Below are positions 16,401 to 25,659 of a stretch of 64,000 bases of DNA, piece after piece; position 1 is the stretch's first letter, and each line of letters starts with the position of its first letter. Position numbers and translations under genes: made by a program. The notes under the pieces are model-generated. The model was not told where the DNA came from. It made no database searches and saw nothing but the letters and a program-made list of their open reading frames with translations. The stretch is taken from contig NZ_DAIOEU010000016.1 of the NCBI RefSeq assembly GCF_036746095.1, positions 1 to 64,000 on the forward strand, in the 5' to 3' direction. Origin of the DNA: Dyella_B sp036746095 (GTDB taxonomy: Bacteria > Pseudomonadota > Gammaproteobacteria > Xanthomonadales > Rhodanobacteraceae).

Positions 16401-18832
16401 CGGGTACCTGCGCCAATTCGCCTTGCACGGTGAGCGGTCTTGCCGACGGTACGGCTTACACGTTCACGGTGACCGCGACCAATGCGGCCGGCACCAGCGT
16501 GGCTTCCGCGGCCTCCAACAGCGTGACGCCCAAGGCGGCCGCGTCGATCACCAACTTCGTGGCCAACCCGGCTGCACCGGTATTCAAGCCAGGCGGTACT
16601 TTCACGGTATCGGCTACCGGTACCGGTTCGAGCAGCCCCTTGGTGTTTGCCGTGGCGAACCCACCTGGATCAGTGTGTTCGATCCAGGGCAGCACGGTTA
16701 CCACGCTGTCGGCCGGTACCTGCAACGTCACCGCCAACCAGGCCGGTGACGGCAGCCATGTGGCCGCGCCGCAGGCGACGCTGGCGGTGACGATCACCAA
16801 TCCGCCGCCGCCCACCGTCAGCGATGTCAGCGCGAATACCAACTACAACACCGCGGCAACGATCAACCTCAGTAGCAAGATCGTCGGTATCGACGTGACC
16901 TCGGTGGCGATCGCCAAGGCACCGCAGCACGGCACCGCGTCGGTGTCAGGCGAAAGCGTCACCTACACGCCTTCATCCACGTTCTATGGTGGCACCGATA
17001 GCTTTACCTACACAGCGACCAATCCTGGCGGCAGCTCTGCACCGGCGACGGTGACGGTCACAGTCGTGCCTTCCGCGGTACCGCAGGCGGCGAGCCATAC
17101 CGTTTCCACCACGACCGGCACCGCCGTGCTGATCCAGGCGATCGAAGGTGCCACCGGTCCACAGCCGTACCTCGGTGTCGGCGTGGCGACGCAGCCCGCC
17201 CATGGCAACGCCACCACCAACGGCCAGCAGATTACCTATACACCAGCGGCCGGCTTCGTCGGTACCGATACCTTCAACTACGTGGTGTCGAACAACTTCG
17301 GCCAGTCGCAGCCCGCCAGTATCACCGTAACAGTCACGGCGGCGGGCAAGGCCAGCGGCTATACCAAGACGGTGATCACATCGCCCGGTACGCCGGTGTC
17401 GGTGAACCTGGGCAGCATCGTGCCGGGTACGTATAGCGGCTCGAGCCTGCTGGGCCTGTCGCCGGCCAGCGCCGGCAATGTCTCGCTCAACCAGCCCACC
17501 GCGCTGACCTTTACACCCACCGGCAGCTTTACCGGCATGGTGCAGATCACGGCGGTGCTCGCCTCCGCCGGCGGCAGCCCGGTCACGGTCGATGTGCTGG
17601 TGCTGGTCACCAAGCAGCCCGATCCGTCCAGGAATCCGGATGTGCTCGGTTTGATCAATGCGCAGACCAATGAAGCGGAAATGTTCGCGCAGAGCCAGCT
17701 CGACAATATCCGCGGACGCCTCGAAGGCCTGCACGACGGCGGCGGTTCGCTGTTCAGCAACACTTTGTCCGTGAGCCTCGATGGCAAGCCGATGAGTGGC
17801 GGTGCCGATGCCAATGGATTGCCCGGTCAACCGCAGAACGGTCAACAGGCAGACGGCGCGACGGCAGCCATGTGGCCACGGCGCAACGGCTTTATGCGCC
17901 CAGGCATCGGCGCCGGCGAAGCGCCGGATGGTACGAGCTTGCCCGCCGATACTTCGTCCGGCCCGGCGTCGACTAGCGTGACGAAGGGCGGCCCGCAAGG
18001 ACTGGGCGTGTGGATCGGCGGCACCGCGAACTTCGGTAGCTTCGATTCGTATCGCCAGGCGGCCGGCTTCAATTCGGACAATATTGCCGTGACCGTCGGC
18101 GTCGATCAGCGCATCGGCAACAGCAGCGTGTTCGGCATGAGCCTGGGCTACAACCACGACAACAGCGATATCTCCAACGACGGTACGCATAGCGTGGCGA
18201 AGGGTTATAGCGCGGCGTTGTACGGCAGCTTCGCGCCTTCGGCCAATACCTATATCGATAGTGTGCTCGGCGGTGGCGGCCTGAGTTTCGAAAGCCAGCG
18301 CCGCGGCGAGAATTATGGCGACGATCTGCTCGGCCATCGCTATGGCGACCAATGGTTTGCCTCCTTGACTGGCGGCTATGAGTACAAGTGGCACAACTGG
18401 CTGCTATCGCCGTACACCCGCATGCAATGGTCGCTGTCGCGCTTGAACGCCTACTCCGAAACAGGCGACGTTACCGAAGCGCTCACTTATGGAAGCCAGC
18501 TGGTGCGTAACTCGCAGGCGATCATCGGTCTGCGTGCGAGCGGCGAGTACAAGCAGAGCTGGGGCGTGCTGATTCCGCACTTCCGGCTTGAGCTGGGCCA
18601 CAACTTCCAGGGCGCGACGGACACCACGTTGAGCTATGCCTTCGTTCCTTCGGCCGGATCCTGGAACGTACTGACCAATCCCTACAGCACCAACGGCAAT
18701 AGCGTGCAAGTAGGCTTCGGCGGCGACCTGCGCCTGTGGAGCAACTGGCTGATCAGCACCGAATACGACTACATGGCCGAGCCTCACGCGCACGACCAGA
18801 TGATCAAGTTCGGCGTGAAGAAGCAGTTTTAG
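13421..18832 (+). CDS. Giant autotransporter with fibronectin III / Ig-like repeats
   Basis: An 1803-residue type Va-like autotransporter, probably surface-anchored and adhesive. An extended signal region (about 1-45) ends in EAAAY. Residues about 165-345 hold two fibronectin III-like domains (TGLTNGTAYTFTVTATN). Residues 349-1040 are four tandem 173-residue units, each an Ig-like half starting QTITF plus a fibronectin III-like half. Further Ig/cadherin-like repeats follow to about 1310, then a linker with FAQSQLDNIRGRLEGL. The last about 280 residues form the beta-barrel, from GLGVWIGGTANFGSF to a terminal phenylalanine, as expected for insertion by the BAM complex. The ligand is unknown. 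Confidence 0.9.
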   Translation: MIHTDFVRHRAACARLLGAITSVFSMGLLLALMMLGGLWPREAAAYTTATGCTVAITFNASPLGTSQRYDLPGPYGPCSPNGDIQSTPNATAVGTNPGNPGDQIAGQHGTYTLEYDANGNEWILYTPTSAVSTGYTESIAFYGDDGGTTVYNNTANVTIHIVANAPDAPTIGTATAGNGQASITFAAPGNDGGSPITGYTTTSSPGGLTGSCAASPCTVTGLTNGTAYTFTVTATNAVGTSTPSAASNSVTPSTVPSAPTGVSATSAAPAQATVTFSAANNNGSPITGYTVVSSPAGGIDSNAGSTSLSHVITGLTNGTAYTFTVTATNGDGTGPASVASNSVTPKATQTITFANPGTQNFGTTPTLTATASSGLTVTFSSTTTGVCTITSGGALTFISAGSCTINADQAGNGTYSAAATVPQTFTVAAVVPGAPTIGTATASSAQASISFTAPAFTGGAAITQYTATSSPGGLTGICANSPCVVTGLTNGTAYTFTVTATNGVGTGAPSAASNSATPQATQTITFNNPGTQNFGTTPTLTATASSGLTVNFSSSTTAVCTITSGGALTFITTGSCTINANQSGNGTYSAAPQVSQSFTVNAVVPGAPTIGAVTTSAQQATVNFTAPAFNGGAAITGYTATSSPGGLTGTCANSPCLVTGLTYGTAYTFTVTATNSAGTGAPSAASSSTTPQSAQTITFNNPGAQNFGTTPTLTATASSSLTVSFSSSTTAVCTITSGGTLTFLTAGTCTINANQAGNGTYLPAPQVSQSFTVNAVVPGAPTIGTATAGDQQATVTFTAPASSGGSPITSYTATSSPGGSVGTCTTSPCTVTGLVNGTAYTFTVTATNGIGTGSASAASNAVTPKGNQTITFSNPGTQNFGTTPSLTATASSGLPVTFTSSTTAVCTVTSGGVLTTVTPGTCTINANQAGNGAYLAAAQVTQSFSIAGVAPAAPTIGTATASDAQATVTFTPPTVTGGDAITGYTATSSPGGITGTCANSPCTVSGLADGTAYTFTVTATNAAGTSVASAASNSVTPKAAASITNFVANPAAPVFKPGGTFTVSATGTGSSSPLVFAVANPPGSVCSIQGSTVTTLSAGTCNVTANQAGDGSHVAAPQATLAVTITNPPPPTVSDVSANTNYNTAATINLSSKIVGIDVTSVAIAKAPQHGTASVSGESVTYTPSSTFYGGTDSFTYTATNPGGSSAPATVTVTVVPSAVPQAASHTVSTTTGTAVLIQAIEGATGPQPYLGVGVATQPAHGNATTNGQQITYTPAAGFVGTDTFNYVVSNNFGQSQPASITVTVTAAGKASGYTKTVITSPGTPVSVNLGSIVPGTYSGSSLLGLSPASAGNVSLNQPTALTFTPTGSFTGMVQITAVLASAGGSPVTVDVLVLVTKQPDPSRNPDVLGLINAQTNEAEMFAQSQLDNIRGRLEGLHDGGGSLFSNTLSVSLDGKPMSGGADANGLPGQPQNGQQADGATAAMWPRRNGFMRPGIGAGEAPDGTSLPADTSSGPASTSVTKGGPQGLGVWIGGTANFGSFDSYRQAAGFNSDNIAVTVGVDQRIGNSSVFGMSLGYNHDNSDISNDGTHSVAKGYSAALYGSFAPSANTYIDSVLGGGGLSFESQRRGENYGDDLLGHRYGDQWFASLTGGYEYKWHNWLLSPYTRMQWSLSRLNAYSETGDVTEALTYGSQLVRNSQAIIGLRASGEYKQSWGVLIPHFRLELGHNFQGATDTTLSYAFVPSAGSWNVLTNPYSTNGNSVQVGFGGDLRLWSNWLISTEYDYMAEPHAHDQMIKFGVKKQF
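14465..16540 (+). repeat. Four tandem 519-bp coding repeats in the autotransporter
   Basis: Each unit starts with a codon block encoding QTITF, at 14465, 14984, 15503 and 16022, giving an exact period of 519 bp (173 codons) with no length variation. The unit beginning at 16541 is diverged (SITNFVANPA). Long stretches are nearly identical at DNA level, which favours gain or loss of units by recombination. Confidence 0.9.
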
Positions 18833-18948
18833 AGGACGTCATTTCGTGCCGCCGCCACACCCGCCTTCGCGGGAACGACGGCGGCATGGAGGCGGCGCGT
18901 GGAGGAGCCGAGCCCAGCGCGCCGGAGTGGATGGCAAGGCCGGCATTC

Positions 18949-21900
18949 TCAGCCGAGCCTGCTTGCCTCGGGCGTGGCAACCGGTTTTCCCAACGGTCGT
19001 GGGCGGCGCTTCTCCTCGCGCCGCGCCCTGCGTGCAGCCTTGCGCGCATGCCGATCGTATTGCCACAAATAAATCGCCGGCGTGCTGAGCAAGGTCAGCA
19101 GTTGCGACACGAACAAGCCACCTAGGATCGCGATGCCAAGCGGCTGGCGCATTTCAGAACCGATGCCGAAGCCGATCGCCAATGGCAGCGCGGCACCCAT
19201 TGCCACCAAGGTGGTCATGGTGATGGGACGAAAACGCACCAGTGCGGCTTCGCGAATCGCTTCCGGCGGCGAAAGGCCGCCTTCGCGTTCGGCGACGAGG
19301 GCGAAGTCCACCATCAGGATCGCGTTCTTTTTCACGATGCCGATCAGCATCAGCACGGCGATCACCGACATCGTGCTCAGCTGCGTATGGGTGATCAGCA
19401 TGGCCAGGAAAGCGCCCATGCCTGCGGCAGGCAACGTCGACAGAATGGTCAACGGGTGGATCAGGCTTTCGTAGAGCATGCCCAGCACGATGTACATCGC
19501 CAGGATCACGGCGATGAACAGGATCAGCGCATTGGTGGCCGCCTCCAGCAGTTTCTGGTTGTCGCCGGTGTATTGCTTCATCACGCCGGCCGGCAGTCGC
19601 GCGGCGAACATCGCTTGATCGACGTACTTCAGGCCGTCGGCCTGGCTCACGCCGTCGGCGAGGTTGTAGTTGATGCTTGCCGCTTCCAACTGGTTGTAAT
19701 GCTGGATGTCGATGGGTTCGATGCGCGGGCGAACATGCACCATGGCCGAGAGCGGCACCATCTTGTGGGTATTGCTGCGCACATAGAGGTTAAGCAAGGT
19801 GGCGGGGCTGAGCGAATGAGCGTTGTCCGCCACCAGGATCACCTGGTATTGGTTGATGTCGGAGTAGATCACCGATGCCGGCGTCTGCCCGAATGCGTCG
19901 GTCAACGCCTGATCGATCTGCCCGATATTCACCTGCAGGCGCGACGCCGCGTCGCGGTCGATTTCGACCAGTTGCTGTTTGCCGATGTTGTCGAAGCTGG
20001 TGCTCACGTCCTTGAACTGTTTCATCTTGCGCATCACCTGCGCCAGATGCAGCGTCGGTTGCTGCAAGGGCTGGCTGGTGGTGCTGGTGAGCGAGAAGGC
20101 GTACTGGCCTTTCGCACGACTGCCGCCGCCACCGTTGAAAAAACCCAGGCTGGTGACGGCGACATTGACGTCGGTCAGCTTCTTGTATTGCGCGGTGAGG
20201 CGCTTGATCACTTTGTCTGCCGCCTCATGGCGCTGCCCGGGACCATCGCCGCGCGGCTTGAGGTCGATGAAGAATGACGCCTCGTTGCCGACCGCGCCAT
20301 TGGTGTTGTTGCCGCCCAGGAATGCAGCCACGTCAAGCACGGCCGGATCGGCCAGCATCACCGCCTGTACGGCTTGGGTACGCTTGGCAAGCAGGCCAGG
20401 CGAGATGTTCGGGTCGGCCACCATGTCCGCCTGCAGCATGCCGGTATCGCCTTCCGGCATCAGCGCACCGCCGGCCGTCTTCACCACGGCCATCGCCAGC
20501 CCGACCGTCAACACCAGCAAGATCAGCGGTTGCCAGCGCATCACGCGCCGATGGCGCATCGCCCAATCCAGTGCGCGCTCATAGATGCGCAGCAGCCAGC
20601 GATCCAGCCGTTCGACCGCCATTTCCAGCTTGCTGGGTGCGCTCGGCTTGCGCGTTTCTTCCACCAGGTAGCGGCCGCACAAGGCGGGCGTAAGCGTGAG
20701 CGACACCAGCGCCGAAATCACGATCGTGGCGATCAGCGTGACCGAAAACTCACGCATCAGCATCACCATCGGGCTGTTGCCGAACACCATCGGCGCAAAC
20801 ACGGCCACCAGCGACAGCGTGATCGAGATGACCGTAAAACCAATCTCGCGCACGCCGGTCAACGCGGCATCCAGCGGCTTGGCTCCCTGCTCCATGTGGC
20901 GGAAGATGTTCTCGATCACCACGATCGCATCGTCCACCACAAAGCCGATGCACAGCACCAGCGCAATCAGCGACAGCATGTTGAGCGTGAAGCCGAGTGC
21001 ATACATCAGCACGAACGCGCCGGCCAGCGACAGCGGCACGCTGAGCATGGCGATAAGGGTGGGACGAAGGCGCCTGAGGAACAGCAGCATCACCAGCGCC
21101 ACCATTACGATGCTGATCAGCAAGGCGATCTCCACTTCGTGCAACGCGGATTTGGTGGAGAGTGTCAGGTCGAAAATCGGCGTGATCTGCACGTCGGCCG
21201 GCACCAGCTTCTGCAATCGCGGCAATGCATCGCGGATGGCTTGCACCACTTGCACGGCGTTCGCATCGGAACGCTTTTGCACCTGCATGATCACGCCGTG
21301 CTTGTTGTTGAACCAGGCCGCCTGGGTGGAATCCTGCTGGCCGTTGCTGATCGTGGCGACGTCGGAAAGATGAACCGGCACGCCGTTCTGCTTGGCAATG
21401 ACCAGCGCGGCGAAATCGGCCGGCGTCTGCAGGCCGTCATTGGCCGACACCGTCATCTGCGTCATGCCATCGCTCAGGATGCCTTGCGGCGAGGCGACGT
21501 TGGCGGCCCGCAGCACGTTGGCGATGTCATTGGCGGTCAGGCCCTTGGCCGTCAACGCACTGTTGTTCAACGAGATGCGCACGGCGTGCGGCGAGCCGCC
21601 GATCAGCTGTGCCTGCGATACGCCGGTGACTTGCGCCACCGCCGGCAGCATCAGCGTGTTGGCCAGGTCGTAGAGCTTGTCCGGCGGCATGCTGGTGGAC
21701 GTCATGGAGATCAGCAGCACCGGAATCTGCGAGGTGTCGTTCTTGAAATACTGCGGCGGCGACAAGGCCATCACGGCGGGCAGATCGGGCGCTGCCGCGT
21801 TGAGCGCGGCCTGCACGTCGCGCGCGGCCTGGTCGGCTTTGCGCGACATGTCGAACTGGATCAGGATCAGCGAGCCGCCCGCGTTCGAATCGGAGGTCAT

Positions 21901-22137
21901 TTGCTGGATGCCGGGAATGCGGCCCAGCTGGCGCTCGAGCGGTGCGGTTACCGTCGACGCCACGGTTTGCGCGTTGGAGCCGGGTAACAAGGAAGCTACT
22001 GCTATGACAGGAAATTGCAGCGAAGGAAACGACGCGATGCCGATCAGCAGATAAGCGCAGAAGCCCGCCAGCACCAGGCCGATCGCCAACAACGAGGTAC
22101 CCTTCGGTCGGCGGATGATCGGCTCGAAAACATTCAT
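18949..22137 (-). CDS. RND multidrug efflux pump, MdtB/MdtC-like (second of pair)
   Basis: A 1062-residue inner-membrane proton/drug antiporter of the HAE1 family. I chose ATG 22137 (MNVFEPIIRRPKGTSLLAIG) over the upstream frame because the N-terminus then matches family members. The transport aspartates lie in FVVDDAIVVIENI at about residues 402-403, with two large periplasmic domains between the usual 12 helices. RLRPTLIAMLSVPLSLAGAF and GMGAFLAMLITHTQLS are typical. It follows its paralogue by 217 bp. No adaptor or outer-membrane gene is next to it, so it must borrow partners. Confidence 0.92.
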   Translation of the reverse strand: MNVFEPIIRRPKGTSLLAIGLVLAGFCAYLLIGIASFPSLQFPVIAVASLLPGSNAQTVASTVTAPLERQLGRIPGIQQMTSDSNAGGSLILIQFDMSRKADQAARDVQAALNAAAPDLPAVMALSPPQYFKNDTSQIPVLLISMTSTSMPPDKLYDLANTLMLPAVAQVTGVSQAQLIGGSPHAVRISLNNSALTAKGLTANDIANVLRAANVASPQGILSDGMTQMTVSANDGLQTPADFAALVIAKQNGVPVHLSDVATISNGQQDSTQAAWFNNKHGVIMQVQKRSDANAVQVVQAIRDALPRLQKLVPADVQITPIFDLTLSTKSALHEVEIALLISIVMVALVMLLFLRRLRPTLIAMLSVPLSLAGAFVLMYALGFTLNMLSLIALVLCIGFVVDDAIVVIENIFRHMEQGAKPLDAALTGVREIGFTVISITLSLVAVFAPMVFGNSPMVMLMREFSVTLIATIVISALVSLTLTPALCGRYLVEETRKPSAPSKLEMAVERLDRWLLRIYERALDWAMRHRRVMRWQPLILLVLTVGLAMAVVKTAGGALMPEGDTGMLQADMVADPNISPGLLAKRTQAVQAVMLADPAVLDVAAFLGGNNTNGAVGNEASFFIDLKPRGDGPGQRHEAADKVIKRLTAQYKKLTDVNVAVTSLGFFNGGGGSRAKGQYAFSLTSTTSQPLQQPTLHLAQVMRKMKQFKDVSTSFDNIGKQQLVEIDRDAASRLQVNIGQIDQALTDAFGQTPASVIYSDINQYQVILVADNAHSLSPATLLNLYVRSNTHKMVPLSAMVHVRPRIEPIDIQHYNQLEAASINYNLADGVSQADGLKYVDQAMFAARLPAGVMKQYTGDNQKLLEAATNALILFIAVILAMYIVLGMLYESLIHPLTILSTLPAAGMGAFLAMLITHTQLSTMSVIAVLMLIGIVKKNAILMVDFALVAEREGGLSPPEAIREAALVRFRPITMTTLVAMGAALPLAIGFGIGSEMRQPLGIAILGGLFVSQLLTLLSTPAIYLWQYDRHARKAARRARREEKRRPRPLGKPVATPEASRLG

Positions 22138-22246
22138 GCCGCCACCCGCGTGTGCGCACGGACGACGGCCATGTACAAGCCGCATGCACGGCTGTTGCGC
22201 GTATGAGAAGTATCCATGTGCACTTCATACGCTGACGCGTGTGCGT

Positions 22247-22287
22247 GCAAATGTGCATGAAGTCGGGCCGTGCCATAAGGCATGGCG
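22247..22287. repeat. 41-bp direct repeat upstream of RND gene, copy 1
   Basis: Matches 25660-25700 at 38 of 41 positions in the same orientation. It lies 110 bases upstream of the second RND start. It contains a hairpin with arms GCCGTGCC/GGCATGGC (one G-U pair in plus-strand RNA) and a four-base loop ATAA. Confidence 0.8.
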
Positions 22288-22315
22288 AGGCTTGCATGAG
22301 GCTGTAATGGGTGAC

Positions 22316-22351
22316 CTCTCGTCATTCCGGCTTTCGCCGGAATGACGAGAG
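22316..22351. repeat. Perfect palindrome, family A, between the two RND genes
   Basis: Two perfect 16-bp arms (22316-22331 and 22336-22351) flank a four-base loop. The core is the ATTCCGGC/GCCGGAAT element of the family A repeats. It ends 3 bases beyond the stop codon of the first RND gene and could act as a transcript-stabilising or attenuating hairpin. Confidence 0.85.
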
Positions 22352-22354
22352 GAA

Positions 22355-25300
22355 TCAATCCATCTCGATCGCCGGCGTTTGCTGCGCCAATTCTCGCAAG
22401 CGCCGCTTCTCCGCACGCCGCGCCTTGCGTGCTTCCTTGCGCAGGCGACGATCGTATGACCACAGATAGATCGCCGGCGTGCTCAACAAGGTCAGCAACT
22501 GCGATACCAGCAGGCCGCCAACGATCGCGATGCCCAGCGGCTGGCGCATTTCCGAGCCGATGCCAAAACCGATCGCCAACGGCAATGCCGCGCCCATCGC
22601 CACCAGCGTGGTCATGGTGATGGGACGGAAGCGCACCAGTGCGGCTTCGCGGATGGCCTCCGGCGGCGAGCGGCCGTGTTCGCGTTGCGCCACCAGTGCG
22701 AAGTCCACCATCAGGATGGCGTTCTTTTTCACGATGCCGATCAGCATCAGCACGGCGATGATCGCCATCAACGACAGCGGCGTATGTGTCACCAGCATCG
22801 CCAGGAACGCGCCCATGCCTGCCGCCGGCAAGGTGGAGAGAATGGTCAGCGGATGGCCGAGGCTTTCGTAGAGAATGCCCAGCACGATGTACATGGCCAC
22901 GATCGATGCCAGCAGCAGGATGCCGCCATTGGACTGCGCCTGCTGGAATTGCTGGTTGGCGCCGGTGAAATCCAGCCGCACGCCAGGCGGCATGTGGATG
23001 GAGAACGCCGCTTGCTGCACCAGGTCGATACCGGTGCTCTGTTGCACCTTGGGCTTGAGGTTGTAGTTGATGGTCGCCACCTGTTGCTGGTTGTGGTGGC
23101 GAATGCCGAGCGGGCTCATGTCAGGCACGATGCTGGCCAGCGCGGATAGCTGGATCATCTGGCCCTTGCTGTTGCGCACGTACAGGTTGAGCAGTGACTC
23201 GGCGCTCATCGATTCGGAGCTGGAAGAAGTCAGCACCACGCGATATTGATTGATATCCGAGTAAATCACCGAGACCTGGTTCTGCCCGAAGGAGTTGAGC
23301 AGCACCGAGTCAATGTCGCCGATGTTCACGAACAGGCGGCCGGCTTTCTCGCGGTCGATCTTGATCTCCTGCTGCTTGCCGACCAGGTCGAAATTGCTGC
23401 TGATGTCGGAAAGCTGCGGAATGGTGCGCAGCTTGCGCACCATTTGCAGCGTGATCGGCTGCAAATCCTGGCCGCCGCTGGTATCGAGGATCTGGAATTC
23501 GTACTGGCCCTGGTTGTCGCCGGCGCCGCCGCCGTTGAAGAACTGGATCGGGTTGAAGTACGCCTTGATGCCCGCGATCGGTTCGAACTTCTTCTCCAGC
23601 CGCTCGATCACCTTCTTGATGTCTTCCTTGCGTTGGCCCGGCTTGTCGCCGCGCGGCTTGAGGTCGGCGTACATCGAGGCGGCATTGCCCACCGCGCCGC
23701 CTCCGTTGTTCTCCGAACCCAGCACCGTCAGCACATCCTGCGTGGCCGGGTCGTCCTGCAGGAGCTTGTTGGCCTGCTGCACGCGCGTGGCCAGCAGCGT
23801 GGGCGAGATGTTGGCGTCGGCCTTGAGCGACACGGCGAGCTGGCCGGTGTCCTGATCCGGCATGAAGGTGCCGCCCGCCGTCTTGACGATCGCCCAGCCG
23901 AGTACGGCGGTAAGGATCAGCAAGGTAAGCGGCTGCCAGCGCATCAGGCGGCGGTGGCGCATGGACCAGTCCAGCGCCCGCTCGTAGTGGCCATGCAACC
24001 AGCGGTCGAAGCGGTGCAGCGCCTGCTCGATGCGCGAAGGCGATCCGGCATAGGCCGACTCGGGCTTCAAATAGCGGCCGCACAGTGCAGGCGTGAGCGT
24101 CAACGACACGATGGCGGAAATCACTACCGCGGCGGTAAGCGTCACGGAGAATTCGCGCAACAGCATGACCAGCATGTTGTTGCCGAACAGCAGTGGCGCG
24201 AACACGGCGATCAGCGACAAGGTGATGGAAATAACCGTGAAGCCGATTTCGCTCACGCCGCGCAGTGCGGCATCCAGCGGCGCCTCGCCATGTTCCATGT
24301 GGCGGAAGATGTTCTCGATCACCACGATGGCGTCGTCCACCACGAAGCCGATGCACAGCACCAGCGCCACCAGCGACAGCGTGTTGAGCGTGTAGCCGAG
24401 CGACCACATCACCACGAACGCGCCGGCCAGCGACAGCGGTACGCTGAGCGAGGCGATCAAGGTGGGCCGCAACCGGCGCAGGAACACCAGCATGACCAGC
24501 GACACCAGCACGATACTGATCAGCAGCGCCACTTCCACTTCGTGCAGCGCGCCCTTGGTGCTTTCGGTGAAGTCGAAGATCGGCGTCATCTGCACGTCGG
24601 CCGGCAGCAGGTGGCGCAATTGCGGCAGCTTGGCGCGTACCGCTTCGGCGGTTTCCACCGCATTGGCTTCGGGCCGCTTGTTGATCTGCAGGCCCACCGT
24701 GCGCATGCCGTTGAACCATGCGGCCTGATATTTATCCTGTTCGCCGCTGCTGACCTTGGCGACATCGGACAGATAGACCGGCACGCCCTTGTGGTTGGAG
24801 ATCACCAGCTTGGCGAAATCGGCCGGCGTGTGCAGCGCATCGGTGGCCGTCACCATCATCTGCGTCTGGCCGTCGCTCAGCATGCCCTGCGGAGAGGTGA
24901 CGTTGGCGGCGATCAGTGCATTGCGGACGTCGTTGGCGGTGAGGCCCTTGGCCGACAGCGCGGAGGTATTCACGTCCACGCGTACCGCATGCGGCGTGCC
25001 GCCGAACAGTTCCACTCGTGCCACGCCCGGAATCTGCGCGAGCGCGGGGCTGAGCAGTGTGTCGGTGAGATCGTAGAGCTTGTCCGGTGGCATGCTGCTC
25101 GAGGTCAGCGCCACGTGCAGGATCGGAATCTGCGAGGTGTCGAACTTGAAGTATTGCGGCGGGCTGGGCAGCGCCGGCAGGTCGGGTTGGGCGGCGTTGA
25201 TCGCCGTCTGCACGTCGACCGCGGCCTTGTCGATGTTGCGGCCGAAGTCGAAGCGCACCATCACCGTTGCGCTGCCCTGGTTGGCGTTGCCGTAAATCTC

Positions 25301-25534
25301 CTGCACGCCGGGGATGCGGCCAAGATGGCGCTCCAGCGGGGCGAGCACGGTATTGGCCATGGTCTGCGCGCTGGCGCCCGGCTGCGCGGCGGTGACGAAC
25401 ACACCGGGGAAATCCAGCGTCGGCAACGCCGCCACGCCCAGCATCAGGTAGGCGCAGAAGCCGGCAATGGTCAACCCGATCGCCAACAGCGAGGTGCCGA
25501 TGGGGCGGCGGATGATGGGGGCGAAGATATTCAT
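22355..25534 (-). CDS. RND multidrug efflux pump, MdtB/MdtC-like (first of pair)
   Basis: A 1059-residue HAE1-type pump that starts MNIFAPIIRRPIGTSLLAIG. The proton-relay aspartates are in FVVDDAIVVIENI at about residues 400-401, and the last helices are followed by a basic tail rich in arginine and lysine. It is closely similar to the next gene along its whole length, like MdtB and MdtC, which work together as a heteromultimer in E. coli. A membrane fusion partner (mdtA) would be expected upstream, but btuB is there instead. Substrate is unknown. Confidence 0.92.
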   Translation of the reverse strand: MNIFAPIIRRPIGTSLLAIGLTIAGFCAYLMLGVAALPTLDFPGVFVTAAQPGASAQTMANTVLAPLERHLGRIPGVQEIYGNANQGSATVMVRFDFGRNIDKAAVDVQTAINAAQPDLPALPSPPQYFKFDTSQIPILHVALTSSSMPPDKLYDLTDTLLSPALAQIPGVARVELFGGTPHAVRVDVNTSALSAKGLTANDVRNALIAANVTSPQGMLSDGQTQMMVTATDALHTPADFAKLVISNHKGVPVYLSDVAKVSSGEQDKYQAAWFNGMRTVGLQINKRPEANAVETAEAVRAKLPQLRHLLPADVQMTPIFDFTESTKGALHEVEVALLISIVLVSLVMLVFLRRLRPTLIASLSVPLSLAGAFVVMWSLGYTLNTLSLVALVLCIGFVVDDAIVVIENIFRHMEHGEAPLDAALRGVSEIGFTVISITLSLIAVFAPLLFGNNMLVMLLREFSVTLTAAVVISAIVSLTLTPALCGRYLKPESAYAGSPSRIEQALHRFDRWLHGHYERALDWSMRHRRLMRWQPLTLLILTAVLGWAIVKTAGGTFMPDQDTGQLAVSLKADANISPTLLATRVQQANKLLQDDPATQDVLTVLGSENNGGGAVGNAASMYADLKPRGDKPGQRKEDIKKVIERLEKKFEPIAGIKAYFNPIQFFNGGGAGDNQGQYEFQILDTSGGQDLQPITLQMVRKLRTIPQLSDISSNFDLVGKQQEIKIDREKAGRLFVNIGDIDSVLLNSFGQNQVSVIYSDINQYRVVLTSSSSESMSAESLLNLYVRNSKGQMIQLSALASIVPDMSPLGIRHHNQQQVATINYNLKPKVQQSTGIDLVQQAAFSIHMPPGVRLDFTGANQQFQQAQSNGGILLLASIVAMYIVLGILYESLGHPLTILSTLPAAGMGAFLAMLVTHTPLSLMAIIAVLMLIGIVKKNAILMVDFALVAQREHGRSPPEAIREAALVRFRPITMTTLVAMGAALPLAIGFGIGSEMRQPLGIAIVGGLLVSQLLTLLSTPAIYLWSYDRRLRKEARKARRAEKRRLRELAQQTPAIEMD

Positions 25535-25659
25535 GCCGTTACCTGCGCCAAGACGTCAGGCAAACGAAAGCCACGGCCGCGCGCGTCCCGCGCTGGCCGT
25601 GGCGCAAGCAAACAGAAGGGCACATTCATGGGCGCCTTTATGCCTTGGGGGCCAGAAGC

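Noticed and set aside
18853..18882. Half of a family A palindrome after the autotransporter gene
   Set aside because: Contains CCCGCCTTCGCGGG but lacks a paired partner and full arms; too degenerate to list as an element.
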